Below are positions 53,117-63,389 of a stretch of 64,000 nucleotides of DNA, piece by piece. The translations under genes and the position numbers were made by a program. This DNA is from Miltoncostaea sp963770865. Its GTDB lineage: Bacteria; Actinomycetota; Thermoleophilia; Miltoncostaeales; Miltoncostaeaceae. The stretch covers positions 186,001 through 250,000 of the forward strand of contig CAVYRD010000012.1 in NCBI GenBank assembly GCA_963770865.1, read 5' to 3'. Position 1 is the stretch's first letter. The number at the start of each line of letters is the position of its first letter. The notes beneath the pieces were generated by a model, which searched no databases, had not been told where the DNA came from, and saw only the letters and a list, made by a program, of their open reading frames with translations.

Positions 53117-54105
53117 GCCGCCACCGCGTCCACCTCGGACACCGCCACCAGCGCCGGCGGCGCGTGGTCGAGCCGGGCCGCGAGCGCCGCGCGGCGCACG
53201 GCGCGCAGGGCCAGGCGCCGGTCGCCCATCCGCCGGCGCATCTGACCCTCGAGGGCGGCGATCGGCGAGAGGTTCTGCGGCGCCCGCGGGTCGCGGTGCG
53301 CCCGCCCCGCGAAGCGCGGCAGCTCGGCCGTGGCCCGGTCGGCCAGGCGCCGCGCCTCGTCCACGCCGACGGCCCGCGCGACCTCGCCGCGCAGGATGCC
53401 CGCCCAGCCGGCGCAGCCGACCCCGGGCAGCCGCTGGTACCAGCTCAGGCGGTCCTCGCCGATCGCGAACAGCGGCGTGCGCTGGCCGACGCCGAGGGCG
53501 ACGACCGACCGCGCCTCGGCCGGCGGCAGGTACATGCGGTGATGGCTCTTCACGGCGCCGACCACCGGCCCGGCGGCGTCGCGCAGGAACGAGAGGCGCC
53601 CGTCGAGGATCACGAGGCGTCCGGGCGCGGCGAGGCGCTCGGCCAGCGCCAGCTCGAGGTCCTGGCGGAACTGGCCGACCCGCCGCGCGATGCCGGTGGC
53701 CTCGCGCGCCGCGCCGGTGCGCGGCTCCCACGCGAACCCGCCGGTGGGCGGCAGCTCGACCAGCCGGTCGCCGACCGTCAGGACGAACCGCGCGACGCGC
53801 AGGCCCTCGATCACCGCCGGCCTCCCGGCCCCCGCCACCACCGCTCCGGCGGCCACCGCGAAGGCCGCGCCGGGGACCGGCTCGGGGTCGTCGCCCGCCG
53901 TGATCGTGAGCCACGCCTCCACCTGCTGCGCCCCGTCGATGAAGACGAGCTCGCCGCCGTCGCCGGCCCGGGGGTCGAGCGGGCGCCAGTCCACGCCCTC
54001 CAGGACGGTGTCGACCGGGGCGGTCTCGATCTCGGCCGGGTCGAACCCGGGTCCGTAGGAGGCGTCCGAGACGAGGATCGAGGGGTTGGGAGGGGCCGTG
54101 TCCAC
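53113..54105 (-). CDS. nurA: NurA-domain nuclease
   Basis: 330 residues from GTG at 54103-54105. NurA-type acidic motifs: LVFIDGAQQVEAW (the Asp of motif I), LVILDGRLSFLRD (motif II), and a C-terminal ARLDHAPPALVAVSEVDAV where a conserved acidic/basic cluster is expected. NurA is the 5'-3' nuclease of the HerA-NurA complex that resects DNA ends. It is first in the operon and overlaps herA (ATGA). Identity rests on motif placement and context, not on strong overall similarity by eye. Confidence 0.82.
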
Positions 54106-54223
54106 CCGCCTGACTGTAGTGAGACTCCCGGACGCGCCCCCGCCGGGACGGCACGCTATCGTCGCGGACGACCGGCCGCGCCGCGGCCGAGACGGGGTGG
54201 ATCCGCGGAGAGGGAGCCGAGGC

Positions 54224-54901
54224 GTGAACAAGCGATACATCGTGTGGGCGGTCGCCGCCGTCGTGATCGTCGTCGGCGTTCTGGTGGGCGTGAGCCTGGC
54301 CGGCAACGGCGACAACAAGACCGTCTCGACGATCGCGGGCGCGGACGCGGTGAAGAAGCAGTTCGCCGGCCTCGACCAGACGGGGAGCACGATCGGTACG
54401 GCCACCGCCCCCGTCGAGATCATCGAGTACGGCGACACCTCCTGCCCGATCTGCCGCGACGCCTCGAAGGACCTCATCCCCACGGTGATCGACCGCTACG
54501 TGCGCACCGGCAAGGCGAAGATGACCTTCCGCCCGGTCGCCTTCATCAGCCCCAGCTCCGAGCGCGGCGCGCTCGGCGCTGAGGCGGCGGCCATGCAGGA
54601 CGCGATGTGGCCCTACGTCACCCTCCTCTACGCCAACCAGGGCCCCGAGCAGGAGGACTGGCTCACGGACGCCCTGGCGAAGGAGACGGCGGGCGCGCTC
54701 GGCCTCGACACCGGCAAGTGGCAGACCGACTACGAGAGCGAGGCGGTCAACAGCGCGTTCTTCACGTCCGACTCGCAGTGGAAGGCCGCCGGCGGCACCG
54801 GCACCCCGACCTTCGAGATCACGGGCCCGGGCGGCAAGCAGGTCTTCGAGGGCGCGCAGGACATCTCCAAGTTCGAGGACGCGATCGCGAAGGTCTCCTA
54901 G
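54224..54901 (+). CDS. DsbA/thioredoxin-like exported thiol-disulfide oxidoreductase
   Basis: 225 residues from GTG with GGGAG upstream. One N-terminal membrane anchor (about 4-25), then a thioredoxin fold: VEIIEYGDTSCPIC with active site Cys74-x-x-Cys77, a helical insertion, and GGTGTPTFEITGPGG with the cis-Pro. Likely anchored outside the membrane, oxidising or transferring disulfides; substrates unknown. Divergent from nurA across 118 nt without a clear promoter. Confidence 0.9.
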   Translation: MNKRYIVWAVAAVVIVVGVLVGVSLAGNGDNKTVSTIAGADAVKKQFAGLDQTGSTIGTATAPVEIIEYGDTSCPICRDASKDLIPTVIDRYVRTGKAKMTFRPVAFISPSSERGALGAEAAAMQDAMWPYVTLLYANQGPEQEDWLTDALAKETAGALGLDTGKWQTDYESEAVNSAFFTSDSQWKAAGGTGTPTFEITGPGGKQVFEGAQDISKFEDAIAKVS

Positions 54902-54913
54902 CGGCCACCGGCG

Positions 54914-54946
54914 GGCCGGGGCCTGCGCGACGTGGCGCCCCCGGCC
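54914..54946 (+). terminator. Hairpin after DsbA-like gene
   Basis: GGCCGGGG (54914-54921) pairs with CCCCGGCC (54939-54946), with an inner GCGC pairing across the 17-nt loop. It is 13 nt past the stop. Confidence 0.45.
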
Positions 54947-54962
54947 TCACGTCGGGCGCCCC

Positions 54963-55023
54963 GGCGCGACCGCCTGCTGGTGATCCTCGACATCGACCGG
55001 CTCTTCCGCCGGCTCGCGGACTG
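54963..55023 (+). pseudogene. CheW-like C-terminal remnant
   Basis: About twenty in-frame codons read RDRLLVILDIDRLFRRL, then AD and TGA at 55021-55023, which resembles the last strand and helix of CheW domains. There is no start or upstream domain. A chance resemblance is possible. It lies in the 123-nt gap before the convergent ATPase gene. Confidence 0.25.
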
Positions 55024-55024
55024 A

Positions 55025-57452
55025 TCAGCCCGGCTCGCCCGGCTCCGGCGCCGCCGCCTCGGCGGCCTGCCGGGGCCAGGTGGGCAGGAACCGCTCGTCG
55101 GTGAGGGCCAGGCCGCCCGCCGCGAGCGCCGTCCCGAGCAGGGAGCACAGGATGATGCCGGCGTCGGGCGCCGCCACCTGGAAGAACCCGCGCCAGCCCG
55201 GCAGCGACAGCACCACGAGGTAGAGCACCAGCAGCCCGAGGCACAGCAGGCCCACCACCGAGCCGCGCACCCGGCTCGACGACTCGAGCACCACGATCAG
55301 GTAGAGCCCGGTCGCGACGAGGACGGTGGTGGCGACGGTGCGGGCGCGCACCTCGTCCATGCCCACGAGGTTGATCGCGAGCAGGAAGCTCGCCACCACC
55401 CCCAGCCCGGTCGCCGTGCCGGCGGGGATCGCGAAGCTCGCCAGCTCGCGCAGGAAGCGCCGGGGGCGCCAGTCGCCGGCGCTCGGCGCCAGCGCGAGGA
55501 AGAACGCCGGGATGCCGATCGTGATGGCCGACGCCAGCGTCAGGTGCCGCGGCAGGAACGGGTAGGACTCGCTCGAGAGGCCCACGGTGAGCACGAGGAA
55601 GGCGGCCAGGGCCGACTTCGCGACGAAGAGCTTCGCCACCCGCTGCAGGTTGCGCAGCACCTTGCGGCCCTCGCGGATCATCGGCGGGATCGAGGCGAAG
55701 CCGCCGGTCACGAGCACGATGTCCGCGATGCCCTTCGCCATCTGCGATCCGCCGCCCTGGACGATCGCCAGGCGGGCCGCCTTCAGGGCCGGGACGTCGT
55801 TGACGCCGTCGCCGACCATCACGACGTGCGCCCCGTCGGCGGCGAGCGCCTCCACGTAGCGCCGCTTGCCGTCGGGTGAGATGCGCCCCACGACGCTGGT
55901 CTCGCGCGTCAGCGCCCGCAGCTCGGCGTCGCCCGGCGGCAGGTCGCGGCCGTCCACCGGCGGCCCCAGGCGCGGGACGCCGGCGTCCTCGGCGATCGCC
56001 GCCACGGTGGCCGGCGCGTCGCCCGAGATGACCCGGATCTGGACGCCCTCCTCCAGCAGGTAGGCGATCGTCTCGCGCGCGTCCGGGCGCAGCTCCTCGG
56101 CGAGCACCACGATGCCGAGCGGCCGCAGGCCGGCCGGCGGCGGGTCGCCCGGGTCGCGCAGCTCGAGCGGCACGTCGCCGGCCGCCAGCGCCAGCACGCG
56201 CCGGCCGGCCTCCGACTCCTCGCGCACGCGCGCGGCCAGCGCGGGGTCGAGCGCGAAGTGCTCGGGCGCGCCGAAGGCGAAGGTGCGTCCGCCCATCCGC
56301 ACGCCGCTCCAGCGCCGCTCGGAGGCGAACGGGACGCTGTCCTCCACCGGCTCGGCCTCGCCGGGCACGAAGGCGGCGACGGCGTCGAGCGTGGACGTGC
56401 TGCCCGGCGAGGAGGCCGCGAAGCGCCCCAGCAGCAGCGAGAGCTCGCCCTCATCGACGCCCTCGGCCGGCACCGTGGCCACCACCCGCAGCGCCTCCTC
56501 GGTGAGGGTGCCGGTCTTGTCGAGGCAGATCACGTCCACCGAGGCGAGCGACTCGACGGCGTTCAGCTGCTGGCTGAGGGCGCCGCGCCGGGTCATGCGC
56601 AGGGTGGCGACGGCGTAGGTCACGCCCACCAGCAGCACGAGCCCCTCGGGGACGATGGTGATCACGCCCGCGACCGCGGTGGCCACCGACTCGTGCACCG
56701 GTGTGTCCTGCTGGATCAGCGACCACCCGAGCAGCACGCCGAGCGGCACCATGGAGACGCCGAGGATCAGGATGAGCCGGTCCATCGCCTGCTCCAGGGG
56801 CGAGCGCGGGTGGCGGAACTCGCGCGCCTCGCCCACCAGCCGCTCGGCGTAGGTGTCGCCGCCGACGGCGCCGGCCACGTACGCCCCGGTGCCCTCGACC
56901 GCGAACGAGCCGGCACGCATCTCGTCGCCGGCCGCGCGGGGCACGGGTTCCGACTCGCCGGTGAGGATCGACTCGTCCACCCCGAGCCCCTCGGCGCGGG
57001 CCAGGCGCCCGTCGGCCACCACCTGGTCGCCGGCGCCGACCACCACCAGGTCGCCCGGCACGACCTCGGCGATCGCCACGTGCCGGGGCGTCGCCGTCGC
57101 GCACCACCGTCGCGCGCGGCGCCACCAGGGCCGCCAGGCGGTCGAGGCTCGCCTTGGCCCGGGCCTCCTGCACGATGCCGATGCCCGCGTTCAGCACCAG
57201 GATCCCCAGGAAGACGGCGTCGCGCCAGTCGCCGAAGATCAGCGTGATTACGCCGAACACCAGCAGGGTCACGTTGAACACCGTGAGCAGGTTGGCCCGC
57301 AGGATGCTCGACCAGGAGCGGCTGGTGGCCGGCGGCTCCACCTCCCCGCGCGCCGCCAGGCGCCGCTCCGCCTCGCGCTGGGTGAGGCCCTCGGGGGAGG
57401 GCGGCAGGACCTGGGTGGAGGTCAGGGCGGGACCCGGTGAGACATCGCTCAG
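55025..57452 (-). CDS. P-type cation-transporting ATPase, CtpE-like (one frameshift; CTG start inferred)
   Basis: About 808 residues. An N-terminal cation-ATPase domain (GLTQREAERRLAARGEVEPP), first spans, actuator with DESILTGES, a VPEGLVLLVGVTYAV motif typical of CtpE, phosphorylation site CLDKTGTLTEE, GDGVNDVPAL and a C-terminal six-span block. CtpE exports/imports Ca2+ in mycobacteria; that is the likely substrate class. One extra base near 57090. No ATG/GTG/TTG is available; CTG at 57450-57452 overlaps the ald stop (CTGA). Confidence 0.88.
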
Positions 57453-58543
57453 GCGGCCGGGGCGCTCGCGAGGGCCTCGGCCACCGCGGCGTTCACCACC
57501 TTGCCGTCGCGCACGTTGACGCCGGGGCGCAGCTCCGGGTGGGCGCGCAGCGCGCCCGCGACCCCCTCGTCGGCGATCCACGCGATGTGCGGCAGGGTCG
57601 CGTTGGCCAGCGCGCGGGTGGCGGTGACGGGCACGGCTCCGGGCATGTTGGCGACGCAGTAGTGGAGGACCCCGTCCACCACGAAGACCGGATCCGAGTG
57701 GGTCGTCGGCCGGCTGGTCTCGATGCACCCGCCCTGGTCCACGGCCACGTCGACGACCACCGAGCCGCGCCGCATCAGGCGCGAGCGCCTCGCGGGAGAT
57801 CAGCCGCGGCGCCCGCGCGCCGGGCAGCAGCACCGCGCCGACCACCAGGTCGGCCGTCGGCAGCAGCTCCTCGATGGCGAGCTGGGTGGAGTGCAGCAGC
57901 GTCACGCGGCCCGCGAGCGACATCTCCAGCTCGCGCAGGCGGCCCAGGTCGGTGTCGAGGATCGTCACGTGGGCCTGCATGCCGGCCGCCACCACGGCGG
58001 CGTTGGTGCCGACGATGCCGCCGCCGATGACGACCACCGAGCCCGGCGCCACGCCCGCGACGCCGCCGAGCAGCACGCCCCGGCCGCCGAGCGGCGCCTC
58101 CAGGTAGCGCGCGCCGGCCTGCACGGCCAAGCCGGCCGGCGATCTCGCTCATCGGGGCGAGCAGCGGCAGCCGCCCCTCGCGGTCCTCGACGGTCTCGTA
58201 GGCGATGCCCGTGGTGCCCGCGCGCCGCAGGGCGTCGGCCACGCCGGGGTTGGCGGCCAGGTGGAGGTAGGTGAACAGGGTCTGGTCGTCGCGCAGGAAG
58301 CCGAACTCGCTCGGCCTGGGGCTCCTTCACCTTCAGCACCAGCTCGCCGGCCCACGCGTCCTCGGCCGTCCCGATCGTCGCCCCGACGCGCTCGTAGGCG
58401 CCGTCGAGGATCCCCGACCCCACGCCGGCGCCGCGCTCGATCCACACCTCGTGGCCGCGGCGGGTCAGCTCGAGCGCCCCCGCCGGGGTCAGCGCGACGC
58501 GGTACTCATCCGTCTTGACCTCGGCCGGAACGCCGATGCGCAT
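57449..58543 (-). CDS. ald: Alanine dehydrogenase (three frameshifts)
   Basis: About 364 residues. MRIGVPAEVKTDEYRVALTPAG, LVLKVKEP, FLRDDQTLFTYLHLA, PLLAPMSEIAGRLAVQAGA, the NAD site VVIGGGIVGTNAAVVAAGM, DVAVDQGGCIETSRPTTHSDP and HYCVANMPGAVPVTAT are all characteristic. Single extra bases near 58320, 58131 and 57778 leave the protein in four frame segments; total length stays a multiple of three. It interconverts alanine with pyruvate and ammonia. GGAGGG precedes the ATG. Confidence 0.93.
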
Positions 58544-58594
58544 CGATCCCTCCGCTCTCGGGCCGCCGGGCGGGCCGTTGTCCCGGAGACCTTC

Positions 58595-59782
58595 TCACCG
58601 GCGGATTGTTCCCCTCCCGCCCCGCGCCAGAACCGGCCGCGCCAGGGCCAGGCCGCACGCCAGCGCGGCCGCGGCCGCCAGCATGCCGACGCCCAGCAGG
58701 AGGCCGCGCCGCCGGTGGCCGCTCAGCGTGTAGGTGCCCTCGTCCAGCGCCGCCGCCCGCTCGCTCTCGACCGGCGCCAGGGTGTGCGCGCCGAACTGGC
58801 CGAGGGTCGCCGTGAAGCCGCGCTGGGCGCCGGCGAAGTCGAGCCGCCAGAACGCGGCCATCGCGGCCCGGAACGACGCGGCGCTCGCGCCCTCGCCGGG
58901 GGTCACCCTGGTCGACTCGAGCAGCTGGCGCACCTCGGTGGCGCGCTCCGCGATGCCGCCCTGCGGGGTGCGCCGCGTCACGATGCCCCGCACCTGGGCC
59001 GCGGAGTCGATCACGGGGCCGCCGGAGTCGCCGGGCTCGACGGGGACGCTGATCGCGACGGCCTCCCGCGGCGGCTCCGACGTCGTCAGCACGCCGGTGC
59101 GGCTGATCTCGCCCCGCCGGACGGCCGCGTCGTGCGGCGCCCGGGGGGTCTGCTCAAGCGCCGGCGCGGCGCCGAAGCCGATCGTCGCCACCTCGGTGCC
59201 GCGGCTGGCCGACTCGTCGAGCGTCAGGGCCGGCGCCCCCTGCGCGCCGGCGATGCGGATCAGCGCCAGGTCGGCCGCCGGGTCCCGGCGCCGGCCGAGC
59301 ACGCGGAAGTCGCGCACGGCGTCCTCGCCCTGGCCCCCGTCGGCCTGGCTCACCCGCACGTTGACGCGGACCCCCAGGGGCCGCGCGTGATTCTGCCGCA
59401 CCCAGGCCGCGGCCATCCCGTCGTCCGGGTGGGTGGGGTCATCCTGGTAGGCCAGGTCGTCCTGGTAGACGAGGCGCGCCACCGTGTCGGCGTCGGGCGC
59501 CGCGACGTGAGCCGCGCTCACGAGCCACCCGTCGGGCGCGACGGCCACGGCGGTGCCGACCTCCGTGATGACCTTCGCACGCGGGTCGAGCGCCACGGGA
59601 CCGTCGTCCGTGACGAGGCCGGTCACCCGGATCGTCACGTCCACGCGGTAGACGCTCGGCAGGGCGAGCAGGGCCGCGCGGTCGAGCGGGTCCGTCGAGA
59701 GGTCGCTCGGGGGCTGGGCGGCCGCGGGGCCGGCCACCGCGAGCGCCGCCAGCGCCACCGAGAGGATCACGCGCGCGCGCAC
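58595..59782 (-). CDS. Secreted/membrane trypsin-like serine protease
   Basis: 395 residues from GTG. A signal peptide (about 1-22) is followed by a trypsin fold: VSAAHVAAP (His), ADLALIRI (Asp), VEPGDSGGPVID (Ser), then a helical segment and a C-terminal membrane span (GLLLGVGMLAAAAALACGLALA). After the His the unusual LVYQDDLAYQDDPTHPDDG gives tandem YQDD-like repeats. An HtrA/DegP-like surface protease without a PDZ domain. Substrate unknown. Confidence 0.88.
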   Translation of the reverse strand: MRARVILSVALAALAVAGPAAAQPPSDLSTDPLDRAALLALPSVYRVDVTIRVTGLVTDDGPVALDPRAKVITEVGTAVAVAPDGWLVSAAHVAAPDADTVARLVYQDDLAYQDDPTHPDDGMAAAWVRQNHARPLGVRVNVRVSQADGGQGEDAVRDFRVLGRRRDPAADLALIRIAGAQGAPALTLDESASRGTEVATIGFGAAPALEQTPRAPHDAAVRRGEISRTGVLTTSEPPREAVAISVPVEPGDSGGPVIDSAAQVRGIVTRRTPQGGIAERATEVRQLLESTRVTPGEGASAASFRAAMAAFWRLDFAGAQRGFTATLGQFGAHTLAPVESERAAALDEGTYTLSGHRRRGLLLGVGMLAAAAALACGLALARPVLARGGRGTIRR

Positions 59783-59826
59783 GGACAGAGGGTAGGGGTC
59801 CGCCGCGCGCGTGCGCCGCCGAGCGG

Positions 59827-60234
59827 TCAGCCCGCCGTGCCCTCCACGATCGCCTTCACGCGGGCGAGCGCCTCGGTCTGGCTGGCCGTCAGGCGCCCCT
59901 CGAGGTCGGCGGAGGGGTCGATCGGCTCGGCCGTGGTGCCCCAGCGGATGCGGCTGCCCTCGCCCTCGGCGGTCACCTGGAAGCTCGCGAGATGGGTCCG
60001 CACCGGCGCCCCGGAGACGACGCTGTACGAGTACCAGCGCTGCTCGTCGTTGCGCTCCAGCAGGCGCTCGTAGAGCACCTGGCCCTCGGCCGTGCGCAGC
60101 GTGCGCGAGTCGCCGTCCACCTCGCACGACACGTACTTGGGGTACCACCGCGGCACGGTCGTCGGGTCGCCGATGAACGCCCAGACCTGGTCGGGCGGCG
60201 CGTTGACGTCGATCGTGACTGCCCAGGAGGCCAT
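59827..60234 (-). CDS. SRPBCC (START-like) ligand-binding protein
   Basis: 135 residues. ITIDVNAPPDQVWAFIGDPTTVPRWYPKY-like opening split as VTIDVNAPPDQVWAFIGD with PRWYPKYV, a middle with WYSYSVVSG, and a C-terminal helix ASQTEALARVKAIVEG: the polyketide cyclase/dehydrase fold. Ligand unknown. Nine nt after purH, so it may be cotranscribed. Confidence 0.85.
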   Translation of the reverse strand: MASWAVTIDVNAPPDQVWAFIGDPTTVPRWYPKYVSCEVDGDSRTLRTAEGQVLYERLLERNDEQRWYSYSVVSGAPVRTHLASFQVTAEGEGSRIRWGTTAEPIDPSADLEGRLTASQTEALARVKAIVEGTAG

Positions 60235-60243
60235 GTCCCTCTC

Positions 60244-61785
60244 CTAGTGGCGGAAGTGGCGGCGGCCGGTGACGACCATCGCGACGTTCGCGGCGTCGCA
60301 CGCGGCGAAGACCTCGTCGTCGCGGATCGAGCCGCCCGGCTGGATGATCGCCTGGATGCCCGCCTTCACCGCGGCCTCGGGGCCGTCGGCGAAGGGGAAG
60401 AAGGCGTCGCTGGCGAGCACCGAGCCCTCCACGGGGGACTGGGCCTTCTCGAGCGAGAGGCGCACCGAGTTGACGCGGCTCATCTGCCCGGCGCCGACCC
60501 CGATCGTGGCCAGGTCGCGCGCCAGCACGATGGCGTTGCTCTTGACGTGCTTGGCGACGCGCCAGGCGAACAGCAGGTCGCCCCACTCGGCCTCGGTCGG
60601 GTTGCGCTCGGTGACCACGGTCATGTGATCGCGGTCCTCGCTCTCGGCGTCGCGGTCCTGCACCAGCAGGCCGCCGACCACCCGGCGCAGGTCGCGCTCG
60701 CCGGGGTTCGTCCGGCGCCGGTCGGTGTTGAGCATGATCCGCGTGTTGGGCTTGCGCGTGAGGGCCGTCAGCGCGTCGTCGTCGTAGCCCGGGGCCAGCA
60801 GCACCTCGACGAACGTGCCCGCGAGCATCTCGCCGAGCGCGCCGTCGACCGGGCGGTTGACCACGATCACGCCGCCGTAGGCCGAGACCGGGTCGCAGTC
60901 GCGGGCCCGCTCGTAGGCCGTGCCCACGTCGCTCGCCACGGCAACCCCGCACGGGTTGTTGTGCTTGACGATCACGCACGCCGGCAGCTCGAACTCGGCC
61001 AGCAGGCCGCGCGCGGCGTCGAGGTCGTAGAGGTTGTTGAACGAGAGGTCCTTGCCGTGGAGCTTCTCCACGCGCGCCAGCAGGTGCGTGCGCGCCCCGC
61101 GCTCGGTGTAGAAGGCGCCGCGCTGGTGCGGGTTCTCGCCGTAGCTCACGTCGAGGTGCTTGTCGAAGCCGAGGAGGATGGTCTCCGGGAACTCGTCCTC
61201 GCCCTCGGAGAACCAGCCGGCGATGGCCGCGTCGTAGCGCGCGGTGCGCTGGAAGGCGGCGCCCGCCAGGCGCCGGCGCAGCGTGTCCGACAGGCCCCCG
61301 TCGCCCGCGGCCAGCTCCTGCAGGATCTCCTGGTACTGGTCCGGCGAGGTCACGACGCCCACCCGCGCGTGGTTCTTGGCCGCCGCGCGGATCATCGCGG
61401 GGCCGCCGACGTCGATCTGCTCGATCAGCTCGTCGTCGCTCACGCCGCGCCGCCCGACCCACTCCTCGAAGGGGTAGAGGCTCACGACGACGAGGTCGAT
61501 CGGCTCGATGCCGGCCTCGGCCATCTGCGCGGCGTCGCCCTCGTGGTCCCCGCGCCCCAGGATGCCGCCGTGGATCTTCGGGTGCAGGGTCTTGACCCGC
61601 CCGCCGAGGATCTCGGGGTGCCCGGTCACCTCGTCGACGGGCACGACGTCGATGCCCCACGAGCGCAGGCTCTCGGCGGTGCCGCCGGTGGAGATGATCG
61701 TCACCCCCCGCGCGACGAGGCCGCGCGCGAACTCCTCGAGCCCGGTCTTGTCGGAGACCGACACGAGCGCGCGCGACACCTTCAC
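60244..61785 (-). CDS. purH: Bifunctional AICAR transformylase/IMP cyclohydrolase
   Basis: 513 residues from GTG at 61783-61785. IMP cyclohydrolase domain: SDKTGLEEFARGL, GRVKTLHPKIHGGIL; AICAR transformylase domain: YGENPHQRGAFY, VKHNNPCGVAVA, SNAIVLARD and ASDAFFPFADGPE. It completes IMP synthesis. The upstream purN frame runs into purH without a stop, but the purN C-terminus (RRRVQIVPGVEQ then TGA) is present in another frame, so purH is a separate gene. Confidence 0.95.
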   Translation of the reverse strand: MKVSRALVSVSDKTGLEEFARGLVARGVTIISTGGTAESLRSWGIDVVPVDEVTGHPEILGGRVKTLHPKIHGGILGRGDHEGDAAQMAEAGIEPIDLVVVSLYPFEEWVGRRGVSDDELIEQIDVGGPAMIRAAAKNHARVGVVTSPDQYQEILQELAAGDGGLSDTLRRRLAGAAFQRTARYDAAIAGWFSEGEDEFPETILLGFDKHLDVSYGENPHQRGAFYTERGARTHLLARVEKLHGKDLSFNNLYDLDAARGLLAEFELPACVIVKHNNPCGVAVASDVGTAYERARDCDPVSAYGGVIVVNRPVDGALGEMLAGTFVEVLLAPGYDDDALTALTRKPNTRIMLNTDRRRTNPGERDLRRVVGGLLVQDRDAESEDRDHMTVVTERNPTEAEWGDLLFAWRVAKHVKSNAIVLARDLATIGVGAGQMSRVNSVRLSLEKAQSPVEGSVLASDAFFPFADGPEAAVKAGIQAIIQPGGSIRDDEVFAACDAANVAMVVTGRRHFRH

Positions 61786-62424
61786 TGTTCCACCCCCGGG
61801 ACGATCTGGACCCTGCGACGGTTCGACCGGGTCCCGCCGCACCCTGCCCGCGGCGAAGAGCCGGACCGCCTCGGGCACGAGACGGTGCTCCACCTCGCGG
61901 ATGCGGGCCGTCAGCGCCTCCGCGTCGTCACCGTACATCACGGGAACCGGCTCCTGCACGATGGGAGGACCCCCGTCCACGACCTCCTCGGCGAAGTGCA
62001 CGGTGACCCCCGTGTAGCGCACGCCCCAGGCCAGGGCCTGCTCGATGGCGTGCAGGCCCGGGAAGGCCGGCAGCAGCGACGGGTGCAGGTTGATCACCCG
62101 GTCCGGGAAGCGGCCGAGGAACGCGCCGGTGAGGATGCTCATCCAGCCGGCCAGCACCACCAGCCCGGGCCGCGCCTCCTCCACCACGGCGGCCAGCTCG
62201 CGGTCGCGCTCCTCGCGCTCGCGCCCGGCGAGGGCCACGACGCGGGTCGGGATGCCGGCGCGCTCGGCGCGCCCGAGCGCCGGGACCCCGTCCTTCGAGC
62301 TCACGACCAGCACGATCTCGATATCCCCGCCGGGGCGGTGGACCGAGTCGATCAGGCTCTGCAGGTTGCTCCCGCTGCCCGAGACCAGCACCACCACGCG
62401 CAGCGGCGCGGCGGGCTCAGCCAC
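61782..62424 (-). CDS. purN: Phosphoribosylglycinamide formyltransferase (one frameshift near the end)
   Basis: About 213 residues from GTG at 62422-62424. VVVLVSGSGSNLQSLID, LVVLAGWMSILTGAFL, INLHPSLLPAFPGLHA, and GVTVHFAEEVVDGGPPI with catalytic Asn/His/Asp. An extra C in GACCCGGTC near 61836 moves the frame; corrected, it ends RRRVQIVPGVEQ with TGA at 61782-61784, overlapping the purH GTG. It overlaps purM by 8 nt. Confidence 0.92.
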
Positions 62425-63385
62425 GGACGACCCCCGCGGGCCCTGCCTCGACGTGCCCCACCAGGCGCCCGTCGCCGATCGCCGCGATCGCCGCGCCGGC
62501 CTCGGCGGGGTTGACCACCACGCAGAACCCGAGGCCCATGTTGAACGTGTCCCAGGCGTCGTCCTCGGCGACGCGGCCGCTCGCCAGCACGGCGTCGATG
62601 GCCGCGCCGCGCTCCCAGGAGCCGGGGTCGAGCACGGCCCGCATGCCGGCCGGCAGGGCCCGCGGCAGGTTCTCGGGGATGCCGCCGCCGGTGATGTGGG
62701 CCGCCGAGCGCACGGCGACGCCGGCCGCGGCCAGGCGCTCCATCTCGCGCACGTAGAGCCGGGTCGGGGCCAGCAGCAGGTCCGGGTCGGGCGCGAGCGC
62801 GCCGGCCGCGATCAGCGCGCGCACCAGCGAGTAGCCGTTGGAGTGGACGCCCGAGGAGGGGACGCCCACGATCGCGTCCCCCTCGCGCACGCGATGCCCG
62901 CCCAGCATCTCCGACCGCTCCACCACGCCGCAGGCGAAGCCCGCCAGGTCGAAGTGGCCCGGCGCATAGAGCCCCGGCATCTCCGCCGTCTCGCCGCCCG
63001 CCAGCGCGCAGCCGACGGCGGCGCAGGCGTCGGCGATCGAGCGCACCAGCACGGCCGCCTCGCCCGGGTCGAGCCGTCCCACGGCCAGGTAGTCGAGGAA
63101 GGTGAGCGGCGTCGCGCCGGTGCAGACGAGGTCGTTGACGCACATCGCCACGAGGTCCTGGCCGAGGCCCTCGATGCGCCCGAGCTCCTGGGCCAAGAGC
63201 AGCTTGGTGCCCACGCCGTCGGTGCAGGTGACGAGCATCGGCTCGCGCATCCCCGGCGGGATCGGGTGGGCCGCGGCGAAGCCCGTCTGGCCGCCGGCGA
63301 TCATCGAGGAGATGGTCTCGGTGTGCCGGCGCGCGGCGTCGAGGTTGACGCCGGCGTCGCGGTAGGAGAGCGACCCGTCCGTCAC
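62417..63385 (-). CDS. purM: Phosphoribosylformylglycinamidine cyclo-ligase
   Basis: 322 residues from GTG. SYRDAGVNLDAA, VTCTDGVGTKLLLA, GCALAGGETAEMPGLY, GVPSSGVHSNGYSLVR and HITGGGIPENLPR are family signatures. It makes AIR from FGAM with ATP. The start lies 4 nt past the purF stop and its own stop overlaps purN, so purF-M-N-H are coupled. Confidence 0.96.
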   Translation of the reverse strand: MTDGSLSYRDAGVNLDAARRHTETISSMIAGGQTGFAAAHPIPPGMREPMLVTCTDGVGTKLLLAQELGRIEGLGQDLVAMCVNDLVCTGATPLTFLDYLAVGRLDPGEAAVLVRSIADACAAVGCALAGGETAEMPGLYAPGHFDLAGFACGVVERSEMLGGHRVREGDAIVGVPSSGVHSNGYSLVRALIAAGALAPDPDLLLAPTRLYVREMERLAAAGVAVRSAAHITGGGIPENLPRALPAGMRAVLDPGSWERGAAIDAVLASGRVAEDDAWDTFNMGLGFCVVVNPAEAGAAIAAIGDGRLVGHVEAGPAGVVRG

Positions 63386-63389
63386 GGGG

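Noticed and set aside
60244..62424. A natural PurN-PurH fusion protein
   Set aside because: The proper PurN end and TGA exist in another frame and one extra C explains the join; PurH keeps its own GTG.
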